From assembly GCA_963920635.1 (NCBI GenBank), contig OY987299.1, forward strand, positions 69,546,692 through 69,610,691: a DNA stretch of 64,000 nt. The letters run 5' to 3'. The notes under the pieces were generated by a model that saw only the letters and a list, made by a program, of their open reading frames with translations, was not told where the DNA came from and did no database searches. Positions within the stretch are counted from its first letter, which is position 1; every line of letters starts with the position of its first letter. Shown here in pieces: positions 46,820 to 56,214 of this stretch. The position numbers and the translations under genes are program-made. This stretch comes from Pseudeuparius sepicola. Taxonomy: Eukaryota > Arthropoda > Insecta > Coleoptera > Anthribidae.

Positions 46820-46820
<1 letters not shown>
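43764..46820 (+). mobile_element. Dong-like (R4-clade) non-LTR retrotransposon, copy A, near complete
   Basis: A single-ORF non-LTR element with reverse transcriptase and a C-terminal restriction-like endonuclease, flanked by TAA repeats on both sides (43741-43763, 46821-46870). The 3' UTR (46702-46820) is shared with five other copies in the window. The N-terminal ~135 codons are readable from 43770 but broken by frameshifts near 44120 and 44174. Confidence 0.9.
44176..46701 (+). CDS. Reverse transcriptase/endonuclease of Dong-like copy A
   Basis: The open frame continues upstream of the Met at 44383 to about 44176, so that Met is not a natural start. In order one sees RYKASNNRKRDNKLFE (template-binding region), WKAPGPDHLQNYW, YRPITCLPTLYK, AYVDYKKAFDSVPHDW, IFQGDSLSPLWFC, the catalytic YMDD near 45187-45198, then a CCHC zinc knuckle (C-X3-C-X7-H-X4-C around 46096-46145) and the RPD...LIDVAIP motif of the restriction-like endonuclease (about 46350-46415). 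This architecture is that of the R4 clade. The main domains are intact; frameshifts upstream probably stop full-length translation. Confidence 0.88.
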   Translation, partial: RYKASNNRKRDNKLFERSEKGFYRAFNSSADATNASYPRREQVDGFWRNQLATPGPYNVSASWISEEREMGRNYSQMQHEQFTTAEVSDVIKNSHNWKAPGPDHLQNYWIKKLWCTHEQITTLINEVLLDPLKMPLFLTQGATYLLPKDQWNTDNPAKYRPITCLPTLYKIITSCLTQRIYAHCERNNIIAMQQKGCSKGAMGCKEQLIIDSVICNQAHSKQRNLHMAYVDYKKAFDSVPHDWLTGILKLYKIDHHTVSFLEHVMTTWRTKIQLRTADSNIETDTINIRRGIFQGDSLSPLWFCMAMNPLSHRLNSTKYGFAIKSNNAEAIKLNHLLYMDDLKLIAATKNQLTQMLKIVEEFSRDIGMLFGLDKCRTLNIIRGKVEQSAHEMQDGQEIEAMSKGDTYKYLGMKQAQRIDHRTMKTDLTNEFIKRVRQVVRTDLNSRNLFKALNTYACSVLSYSFGIVNWTNTDINNLQRKVRTLLTKAHKHHPHSAVERTTLPRQLGGRGLADLSKQLDQQILNLRNYFYRQANSSTLHRAICGADVSTPLRLTEHERQNHHRTDNDKLQRWLEKPLHGRHPNEVNQEHVDKLASNYWLTSGRMFPETEGFLLAIQDQVILTCNYLKFIVGDASVVDDRCRYGCPTSETIQHITGGCQMFASTEYKERHDSVAKILHPELAEKLLLMQADRVPYYNYTPEPVLENSNYKMYCHRIVLTDQRVAHNRPDLIIVDKISRQTTLIDVAIPNNNNLRVKQVEKIAKYRDLEERIRRQWEMENVQTIPIIMSTTGVIPKSLLRNIKELNLTDILYRSMQKAVLLATARTVRKFMGNAGSSNNINVT

Positions 46821-46870
<50 letters not shown>
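46821..46870. repeat. TAA microsatellite between Dong-like copies A and B
   Basis: About 16 TAA units, both the 3' tail of copy A and the 5' edge of copy B. Confidence 0.95.
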
Positions 46871-46871
<1 letters not shown>

Positions 46872-48029
46872 CGTAGAAAGAACAACTCTGCCACGTCAAC
46901 TAGGAGGAAGAGGATTGGCAGATCTCAGCAAGCAATTGGACCAACAAATATTAAATCTGCGTAATTATTTCTACAGGCAGGCCAACAGCTCCACACTACA
47001 TAGGGCTATATGCGGAGCAGACGTCTCAACACTGCTACGTCTGACGGAACACGAGCGTCAAAATCACCACCGAACCGACAACGATAAACTACAGAGGTGG
47101 TTGGGGAAGCCGCTGCACGGGAGACATCCTAATGAGGTTAACCAGGAACATGTCGACAAGTTAGCGTCGAACTATTGGCTGACCTCGGGACGAATGTTCC
47201 CCGAGACGGAAGGCTTCCTACTGGCCATACAAGATCAGGTTATACCAACTCGCAACTACCTAAAATTCATTGTAGGAGATGCATCGGTAGTGGATGACAG
47301 ATGCAGATACGGGTGCCCAACTTCAGAAACAATCCAGCACATAACAGGAGGATGTCAGATGTTCGCATCAACGGAATATAAGGAACGACACGATTCGGTT
47401 GCCAAGATCTTGCACCGGGAACTGGCGGAAAAGCTGCTGCTTGTGCAGACAGAAAGGGTCCCATATTACAACTACACACCTGAGCCTGTTCTTGAGAACA
47501 GCAACTACAAGATGTACTGGGATCGTACAGTTCTGACTGATCAACGAGTTGCCCATAACAGACCGGACCTTATAATAGTTGATAAAATTTCTAGGAAGAC
47601 AACTCTGATTGATGTGGCCATCCCGAACAACAACAACCTGCGTGTGAAGCAAGTCGAGAAGATCGCGAAGTACAGAGACTTAGAAGAACGAATTAGAAGG
47701 CAATGGGAAATGGAGAACGTCCAGACGATTCCAATCATCGTGTCAACAACTGGTGTTATACCAAAAAGTTTGCTGAGAAACATCAAGGAGCTGAATCTAA
47801 CTGATAGTCTTTACAGGTCCATGCAGAAAGCGGTACTACTTGCGACAGCCCGAACCGTCAGGAAATTCATGGGGAATGCAGGATCGTCCAACAACATCAA
47901 TGTCACCTAGGGCCCGATAACATGGCAAGGGTCTCGTCCGAGCCAGATCCTTTTGGTATCCGGGATGCCCGGGATCTGAGTGAATGTTCCCCGTAGAGGG
48001 AGTGCGAATGCCTTTTGGCTAAGTCGAGA
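46871..48029 (+). pseudogene. Dong-like copy B, 5'-truncated
   Basis: It begins within the C-terminal third of the protein (CCGTAGAAAGAACAACTCTG, equal to 45662 in copy A) and is about 98% identical to copy A to the end of the 3' UTR, with stop TAG at 47908-47910. The zinc knuckle and endonuclease motifs are intact, but the RT domain is absent. Polyasparagine at the start of the open frame is only the translated TAA repeat. A TAA tail follows to about 48042. Confidence 0.92.
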
Positions 48030-48042
48030 TAATAATAATAAT

Positions 48043-49157
48043 TCTCACCCTCACAATACTCCAAACTAGGAGTACCCTAGAAGCAACCACATGCTTGTGC
48101 GGGGGAGGGGGGCAATTACTATTATTTTGTCTTCGTTGATGTTTACATCTCGCCAAGGCCTATTTATTGAAAAAATCGTACAATAATGGGTTATGCAACA
48201 AAATAGGAGATTCAGCCGTAATTCAATTTCAAAAAGTGAACCCTGTATTTCAGTGGCCATGGAGATTTGACCGGTAGTTGTTAAGCTCAATCGTAATATT
48301 TTAGCTCAAAATATATGCAGTTGCTCAATGGCCCCTTAATTTAGAATCGTCCTGTATAAAAATGTTCTCAAAACTGCCTTTTGGCAAAATGTATAGTGTA
48401 AGCAGGTAGATTGGCAGTTTCGGGAACCTGGGACTGTTTTTAAAAAATGAAAATTAAAATAATGAGCTAAACGTTTTTTATGGAAAGCGAACAAAATAAA
48501 GACTTTAATTAAGAATTAAAATCGTTGTTCTACGACTTCTCCAAGTATTGTATGTACAAAATTTGTTACTGAAAGTTATTTATTTCAAACAACGTGGGTT
48601 AACGGCTTGTATCATGAATTAATAGTTATGATTAGTTATTTGTGCACCAAGGCATTGAAATTAATTTTTTTTATAATGAATTTAGTAAACCAGTCCCACT
48701 ACCTACATTTTTAAATCCGCAAAAATAAGTTTTTGAAGTGAGGATCGACAAGCCTGTGTGACGTTGGTCTTCAAATCTCGCCATATAAATTCAATACAAA
48801 AATCGGACAATAATGACTATGAATAACCTCAAATTAACTATGTTGAAATTTTCATTTGAAACTTGGTAATTATTATTAATAAACCTTTATACATATACTT
48901 GCTCTCGGGCATATCGATGCATTGCAGAACATTCCGCATTCAACATTGTTGGTTTGTTGGCAGTTTTGGGGACTCGGTGGTAGTGGGGGTATTTGGCGTG
49001 ATTCCCCTCAAATGTCCTCATACCTGCCATTATATATCAAAACTTGTTATATATTCCAAAATAAACAAATATACATTATTTAATGGTGATATATACAATG
49101 TGCAGGCCCAAAAGAAGTATTTTAGCATAAAAAAATGAGAGTCCTCAAAACTGCCCC
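48043..49157. other. Non-coding stretch
   Basis: 48041-48090 is a reverse-complement match to 57340-57390, which also borders an ATT repeat. 48364-48427 is a second copy of 40385-40452 (inverted pair of the 15-bp motif); further motif copies lie at 48959, 49014 and 49141. No gene is seen. Confidence 0.55.
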
Positions 49158-49189
49158 TAGACATATGTATATATATATATATATATATT

Positions 49190-49270
<81 letters not shown>
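49158..49270. repeat. TA microsatellite
   Basis: About 110 bp of nearly uninterrupted TA. Confidence 0.95.
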
Positions 49271-49274
<4 letters not shown>

Positions 49275-50147
49275 GGATGTAAGATTAGCGAGTGTAAATG
49301 TAACAATTACAAGAAAAGGTGATAATGGGCAAACACTCAAAGTTAACAAAAAGAAAAAACTAGTAACCGCATACACGTGTTTCATGCTATTTGGCAATCA
49401 TCAGTACGGTGTTAACCAAATCAAAAGATAGGCATGATTTGGGAAGCAACAAATGAAGTCCAGGCAGGAGCCAACAGCACATTTGCAGCTTCAGTCAGCA
49501 CATCCCCTATTTTGGGGCTTGTACTAACAGCGCCACGGAGGCTGCTAAAGTGACCTGCGTGGAAATCTTCATAACCCAAGATACAATGACAATAAGGATG
49601 TAAGATTAGCGAGTGTAAATGTAACAATTACAAGAAAAGGTGATAATGGGCAAACACTCAAAGTTAACAAAAAGAAAAAACTAGTAACCGCATACACGTG
49701 TTTCATGCTATTTGGCAATCATCAGTACGGTGTAACATTAACCAAATCAAAAGATAGGCATGATTTGGGAAGCAACAAATGAAGTCCAGGCAGGAGCCAA
49801 CAGCACATTTGCAGCTTCAGTCAGCACATCCCCTATTATGGGCTTGTACTAACATCGCCACGGAGGCTGCTAAAGCGACCTGCGTGGAAATCTTCATAAC
49901 CCAAGATACAATGACAATAAGGACTGAATGCTGCAAATGTGCTGTTGGCTCCTGCCTGGACTTCATTTGTTGCTTCCCAAATCATGCCTATCTTTTGATT
50001 TGGTTAATGTTACACCGTACTGATGATTGCCAAATAGCATGAAACACGTGTATGCGGTTACTAGTTTTTTCTTTTTGTTAACTTTGAGTGTTTGCCCATT
50101 ATCACCTATTCTTGTAATTGTTACATTTACACTCGCTAATCTTACAT

Positions 50148-50152
<5 letters not shown>
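49271..50152. repeat. Repeat S: ~320-bp unit, two tandem copies and one inverted partial copy
   Basis: 49275-49593 and 49594-49918 are head-to-tail copies, and about 49932-50152 is the reverse complement of the first ~220 bp. TA microsatellites flank the array. The unit contains a protein-like reading stretch (starting DVRLASVNVTITRKGD, about 60 codons), and other frames of the unit also look protein-like, but I recognise no family. Diverged copies lie at 32931-33045 and 34618-34682. Confidence 0.85.
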
Positions 50153-50178
<26 letters not shown>

Positions 50179-50183
<5 letters not shown>

Positions 50184-50548
50184 TGTGACCCATTTGTTTT
50201 GGGGTCAGTCTGTAAAAAGTGTATCAATCGTGCGATTTGGCTGATTTTTTTTTTAAATTGTAGAGCTCGATGAACTGCACATTTTGAACAAAAATTGCCT
50301 GGTTCGCATAAAATCCAAAGCCTACTATGACCGTTTTTATGAGCAAAATTTTAAGAAACCATATTAGCGTTTTTTTTTGAAAAAATCTGTGTGCGCCAAT
50401 GGATTGAGCACCCCTCGAAATGGGTATGTACAAAATTTCATCAAAATATTTCAAGTAATAACGATTTTGTAGAAAAATTAAAAATGCAGCCAAGGTACGT
50501 CTTTATTTTCAAAAATTCAAAGTTGGCCATGGAAAATAATTGAATTGT
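50179..50548. repeat. Left 370-bp terminal inverted repeat
   Basis: Reverse complement of 51749-52117, carrying the terminal CAGTGTGACCC and ending inside near AATTGAATTGT. Confidence 0.9.
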
Positions 50549-50625
50549 TTACTTTTATTAAGTGTCAAACTGTCTAAATTGAGTTCAGAAATTGTTTGTG
50601 CTCAATACAATTAATTATCATAATT

Positions 50626-51699
50626 ATGGAATATTTAAGCATAAGAGACAAAATAGAAATTGTTCGACTCGTGGGCGACAACGAGCGCTCGGCAGCAGAA
50701 GCTGCGGCCGAATTTAATAGACACCCAGGTAGATCAGTGAGTCGAAGTACTGTACAACGTATAAACAATATTTTTGATGAAACTGGATCGATTTCTAAAA
50801 ATTTATTAAAAACTAGGCAAAATGGACGCCGTGGACTTGTTGAAAATAACAATCAAATTCTGCAATACTTTAGTGACAATCCTCGAAATAGTGTTCGAAC
50901 GGCTAGTTTAGACCTTCATATACCCAGAGAGAGTATAAGGAGATGTTTGAGACAAAACAAAATAAAACCGTTTAAGCCAAAATTTTTGCACACCCTGGAA
51001 CCAGGAGATGAGGAGAGAAGATTAGAATTTTGCTATTGGCTGCAAGGTGAATATCTCCATAATGGCAACTTTTTAAATGAAATTTTATTCACCGACGAAG
51101 CCACGTTTACTACAAATGGTGTAGTATCAAGTCAAAACTGCCGTCACTGGTCAGCTGAAAATCCAGAGTTTATAATAAATGCAAGGAGACAATATTCACA
51201 AAAAATTAACGTTTGGTGTGGAATACTACGCGACAGAATAATTGGCCCATTTTTCTTTGAAGGGAATTTGAATGCGGCTGGCTTCTTGAATTTTCTAGAA
51301 ATTGAATTTAGAAATGCTTTAGATGAGTTACCATTAAGATACCGTTTAAATTTAAAGTTACAGTTAGATGGCAGTCCTATTCATAATGCTCGTTTAATCA
51401 GAAACTGGCTAGATAATAATTTTGAAAACTATTGGATAGGGCGAAATAGTCCTTTCTGTGAGTGGCCACCGAGATCTCCGGACTTAACTCCTTTAGATTT
51501 TTTTCTTTGGGGTACACTTAAGCAAAATGTTTATAAGTCAAGACCCCATAATTTACAAGAACTGCAAGCTAGGATAAACTGTAGTTGTGAGGAAATTACT
51601 CCACAGCAAATACGAAATGTAATTTTGAATGTACGCAAGAGGAACGACAAATGCATTGTAGAAAATGGAGGCTTGGTAGAAGTTACAAAAATTTTATAA
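50626..51699 (+). CDS. DDE/D transposase of the 50179-52117 element
   Basis: A 357-aa open frame from the ATG at 50626; upstream in-frame codons include no other ATG. The N-terminus (MEYLSIRDKIEIVRLVGDNE) and the following ~50 residues resemble the DUF4817 helix-turn-helix. The catalytic residues are D in ILFTDEATF, D in QLDGSPIHN and D in PPRSPDLTPLDFF, with 37 residues between the last two, one more than in the 3775-4860 protein. It is of Tc1/mariner superfamily (DDE_3) type. No damage is visible, so it may still act, including on related non-autonomous elements with TACAGTGTG ends. Confidence 0.9.
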   Translation: MEYLSIRDKIEIVRLVGDNERSAAEAAAEFNRHPGRSVSRSTVQRINNIFDETGSISKNLLKTRQNGRRGLVENNNQILQYFSDNPRNSVRTASLDLHIPRESIRRCLRQNKIKPFKPKFLHTLEPGDEERRLEFCYWLQGEYLHNGNFLNEILFTDEATFTTNGVVSSQNCRHWSAENPEFIINARRQYSQKINVWCGILRDRIIGPFFFEGNLNAAGFLNFLEIEFRNALDELPLRYRLNLKLQLDGSPIHNARLIRNWLDNNFENYWIGRNSPFCEWPPRSPDLTPLDFFLWGTLKQNVYKSRPHNLQELQARINCSCEEITPQQIRNVILNVRKRNDKCIVENGGLVEVTKIL

Positions 51700-51748
51700 T
51701 TTTAATTGTTTTTATGTTTTGTGTTTATAAGCATAAGGTTGTATTATT

Positions 51749-52117
51749 ACAATTCAATTATTTTCCATGGCCAACTTTGAATTTTTGAAAATAAAGACGT
51801 ACCTTGGCTGCATTTTTAATTTTTCTACAAAATCGTTATTACTTGAAATATTTTGATGAAATTTTGTACATACCCATTTCGAGGGGTGCTCAATCCATTG
51901 GCGCACACAGATTTTTTCAAAAAAAAACGCTAATATGGTTTCTTAAAATTTTGCTCATAAAAACGGTCATAGTAGGCTTTGGATTTTATGCGAACCAGGC
52001 AATTTTTGTTCAAAATGTGCAGTTCATCGAGCTCTACAATTTAAAAAAAAATCAGCCAAATCGCACGATTGATACACTTTTTACAGACTGACCCCAAAAC
52101 AAATGGGTCACACTGTA
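51749..52117. repeat. Right 369-bp terminal inverted repeat
   Basis: Reverse complement of 50179-50548; begins about 50 bp after the transposase stop codon. Confidence 0.9.
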
Positions 52118-53702
52118 TATATATATATATTCATATGTTTGTTTGTTCTATGTATGTATGTTTGTTTCACCCTTCTTTACAATTCAGGGTGTTGAAATCT
52201 AAATTTATTCATGTTTTCTCACCCTGTACCTTGGAAATGAAACGTTTGTTTAAATTAAGTATGAAAATAGGTACTGCTTCTAACTCGGCTCCTGAAACGT
52301 TAACTGTCATTTTGTAATCATCCAGATAAATGAGATAAGGTTGATATTTCCGCTCCAGGGCAAAATATTGAACCTTGATTCAGAGTGGACTCAAAGTGAT
52401 TATGAACGTTTTAGGGGCACTATTTTCAACATTTTTCTTATACTCGATTAACCACAAAAGTTTTGTTTCTGAGTTACAGGATGTGAAAATATGAGAAAAT
52501 TAGGTTTGAATGCCTTGTATTGTAAAAATTTGGAGCAAACATATAACATAATTATTTAATCGTTGGTATCATTTAAGAAACATAAGTTTAAGCTTTTACG
52601 GAACATCCTGTATCAATAATTTCCTATGGAAAAGCTTACTAATAATCCTAAAAACCTTTGTTCTGCATTACTTTCTTTCAGTCGGAAAATAAAGAAGTTA
52701 AGATGGGGAGACAATCTTATGTGGATCACCCTGTACAAGTATAAACTGCTGACAAAGTAAAATTTTAAATTGTTATGCAAACAAACAAAATTTCCCTTAT
52801 GATGTAGACTATTTTTTGTCACACTGTATATTATCCGAAAGAGAAAAATGGTAATTATAACTTATATAATCCTACATTTATCTATAAAAAAATAAAATAA
52901 AGCTCCTACCACATGAATGTATAATATATATGTATAACTTAAATACTCCCACACTAGCTGTGGTTATAGAACTGCAACACTGTTTCCCAACCTCAGAGTT
53001 GAAACATTGGTAATTTAGTTGCCAACCAACCAAAAATCGGGGGTTCCAGGGCCATATTTCATTTTTTGTTCACACCACAAAACACAGAAAGGTATTGTTT
53101 GGGGGTCTAAACAGAAACAATACAAATATATACTAGTTTCATTTTGATTTGACTTTTTGTAAACATCCGAAAATTATCTATTCTCGGTGTAATGACTATA
53201 TTGGTATTTTTTGTACCTACCTATTCTTAAATACAAAGTCGCCTGGGGCCTTACGCTGTGATTTTCACCTAATACTCTAATAATGGGTGCCCCTGGTATA
53301 ATCGCATATGAGACTTCCTTAGAGAGGGCCCACTGGTGGAGAGAAGGGATTTATCGCACTTACTGACTGCCAGCGACAGCTTTTGAAGATTATAAAGTAA
53401 GGTTTTGGAATAATTTGTAATAGGTGACTGTGAGTCTGTGATTATACTGCCTAAAAGAACTCCCTCATAAAAAGCATAAGTATTAATCCAGGGGCATTTT
53501 TAATTAAAAAACTAACTCTTTTTAATTGATAGGACATGCGAATGGGATTTTATCTAGTTACCAGTTTGTCGTGGGATCACTGTTATCCCCCAAACTTGAC
53601 TGATATTTACAGCAATTATTATTAATATTAGCAGAAAAACTCTAACACTGAAGTTAAGAAATAATCAATAAACTTACATATATTTTTAGGAATGTTGTAT
53701 TA
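52118..53702. other. Non-coding stretch
   Basis: It contains a short TA run and TATG/TTTG tetranucleotide tract (52116-52170) and several isolated element-end-like strings (GGATCACCCTGTACA near 52730, GTCACACTGTATA near 52818), but no paired ends and no gene. Confidence 0.5.
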
Positions 53703-54425
53703 TTATCATCGACTTAGCCAAAAGGCATTCGCACTCCCTCTACGGGGAACATTCACTCAGATCCCGGGTATCCCGGATACCATAAGGATCTGGCTCGGAC
53801 GTGACCCTTGCCATGTTATCGGGCCTTAGGTGACATTGATGTTGTTGGACGTTCCTGCACTTCCCATGAATTTCCTGACGGTTAGGGCTGTTGCAAGTAG
53901 TACTTTCTGCATGGACCTGTAAAGATTAGCAGTTAGACCCAACTCCTTGATGTTTTTCAGAAAACTTTTTGGTATAACACCAGTTGTTGACATGATGATT
54001 GGAATCGTCTGAACGTTCTCCATTTCCCATTGCCTTTTAATTCGTTCTTCCAAGTCTCTGTACTTCGGGATCTTCTCGGCTTGCTTCACACTCAGGTTGC
54101 TGTTGTTTGGGATGGCCACATCAATCAGAGTTGTCTTCCTAGAAATTTTATCAACTATTATAAGGTCCGGTCTGTTATGGGCAACTCGTTGATCTGTCAG
54201 AACTGTACGATCCCAGTACATCTTGTAGTTGCTGTTCTCAAGAACAGGCTCCGGTGTGTAGCTGTAATATGGGATCCTCTCTGCCTGCACAAGCAGAAGT
54301 TTTTCCGCCAGTTCCTGGTGCAAGATCTTGGCAACCGAATCGTGTCGTTCCTTATATTCCGTTGGTGCGAACATCTGACATCCTCCTGTTATGTGCTGGA
54401 TTGTTTTTTTCATCCACTACCTGTA
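53703..54425 (-). pseudogene. Dong-like fragment D (minus strand)
   Basis: It carries the 3' UTR and the last ~190 codons of the Dong-like protein, with the RPD...LIDVAIP endonuclease motif. Its 5' edge shows a ~33-bp internal loss that removes the first two cysteines of the zinc knuckle. An ATT repeat (54426-54441) follows at the 5' edge. Confidence 0.88.
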
Positions 54426-54441
54426 TTATTATTATTATTTG

Positions 54442-55904
54442 ACTTAGCCAAAAGGCATTTGCTCTCCCTCTACAGGGAAAATTCACTTGGATGATAGCCT
54501 TGCCATGTTACCGGGCCTTAGGTGACATTGATGGTGTTGGACGTTCCTGCACTTCCCATGAATTTCCTGACGGTTCGGGCTGTCGCAAGTAGTACCGCTT
54601 TCTGCATGGACCTGTAAAGATTTTCAGATAGACGCAGCTCTTTGATGTTGCTCAGCAAACTTTTTGGTATAACACTATTTGTTGACACGATGATTGGAAC
54701 CGTCTGAACGATCTCCATTTCCCCTTGCCTTTTAATTCGTTCTTCCAAGTCTCTGTACTTCGCGATCTTCTCAGCCTGCTTCACACCCTGGTTGTTGTTG
54801 TTTGGGATAGCTACATCAATCAATCAGAGTTGTCTTCCTAGAAATTTTATCAACTATTACAAGGTTTGGCCTGTTATGGGCAACTCGTTGATCTGTCAAA
54901 ACTGTATGATCCCAGTACATCTTGTAGTTGGTGTTTTCAAGAACAGGCTCCGGTGTGTAGTTGTAATATGGGACCCTCTCTGCCTGCACAAGCAGCAGTT
55001 TTTCTGCCAGTTCCTGGTGCAAGATCTTGGCAACAGAATCGTGTCGTTCCTTATATTACATTGATGCGAACATCTGACATTCTCCTGTTATGTGCTGGAT
55101 TGTTTCTGAAGTTTGGCACCAGTATCTGCATCTGTCATCCACTACTGATGCATCTCCTACAATGAATTTTAGGTAGTTGCGAGTTGGTATAACCTGATCT
55201 TGTATGGCCAGTATTAAGCCTTCCGTTTTGGGGAACATTCTTCCGGACGTCAGCTAATAGTTCGACGCTACCTTATAATGTATGAAATATGTATAAAATA
55301 ACTTATAATGTAATATGTTCCTGATTAACCTCATTAGGATGCCTCCCGTACAGCGGCTTCTCCATCCACATCTGTAGTCTATCATTGTCGGTTCTGTGGT
55401 GATTTTGATGCTCGTGTTCCCTCAGACGTAGCGGTGTTGAGACGTCTGCTCCGCATATAGCCTTATGTAGTGTAGTGCTATTTGGCCTGCTTGTGGAAAT
55501 AGTTACGCAGATTTAGCATTTGTTGGTCCAATTGCTTGCTGAGGTCTGCCAATCCTCTTCCTCCTAGTTGTCGTGGCAGAGTTGGTCTTTCTACGGCGCT
55601 ATAGGGATGATGTTTATGAGCTTTTGTCAGTAGTGTCCTAACTTTTCGTTGCAGGTTGTTGATGTACGTGATGGTCCAATTCACTATTCCGAACGAATAG
55701 CTGAGTACAGAGCACGCATACGTGTTTAGGACCTTAAACAGATTCCTGCTGTTAAGATCAGTTCACACTACTTGTCTTACTCTCTTGATGAATTCATTCG
55801 TTAGATCGGTCTTCATTGTTCGATGGTCTATTCTTTGAGCTTGTTTTATCCTGAGATACTTGTATGTATCTCCCATGCTTATCGCTTGGATCTCCTGGCC
55901 GTTC
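54442..55904 (-). pseudogene. Dong-like fragment E (minus strand)
   Basis: It covers the 3' UTR through the zinc knuckle and back into the RT thumb region, with several frameshifts, a ~40-bp insertion at about 55272-55311 (TTATAATGTATGAAATATG...) and a shortened 3' UTR. It is more decayed than copies A and B. It ends abruptly at 55904, where fragment F begins without a TAA repeat. Confidence 0.85.
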
Positions 55905-56214
55905 TGCCGTTTTCTGCATGGACCTGTAAAGATTATCAGTTAGACCCAGCTCTTTGATGTTTCTCATTAACCTTTTTGGTATAACATCAGTTGTTGACAC
56001 GATGATTGGAACCGTCTAAACGTTCTCAATTTCCCATTGACTTCTAATTCGTTCTTCTAAGTCTCTGTACTTCTCGATCTTCTCGACCTATGCTTCACAT
56101 GCAGGTTGTTGTTGTTTGGGATGGCCACATCAATCAGAATTGTCTTCCTAGAAATTTTATCAACTATTATAAGGTCCGGCCTGTTATTGACATTGATCTG
56201 TCAGAACTGTACAG
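55905..56214 (-). pseudogene. Dong-like fragment F (minus strand)
   Basis: A piece of the endonuclease domain region (about 100 codons) without 3' UTR. It is fused to fragment E in the middle of a codon run, so E and F may be a rearranged single copy or two fragments joined by deletion. Confidence 0.8.

Larger units (their letters stand above)
50179..52117 (+). mobile_element. Autonomous-looking mariner-superfamily element with 370-bp inverted repeats
   Basis: The ends are TACAGTGTGACCCATTTG and CAAATGGGTCACACTGTA with TA on both sides, inserted at the edge of a TA microsatellite. Inverted repeats span 50179-50548 and 51749-52117 and look nearly identical, suggesting recent movement. One uninterrupted transposase gene lies between them. 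Diverged fragments occur at 1-391 and 42565-42842. Confidence 0.92.

Noticed and set aside
46771..46870. Polyasparagine N-terminus of the frame covering copy B
   Set aside because: It is the translated TAA microsatellite and the 3' UTR of copy A, not part of a protein.
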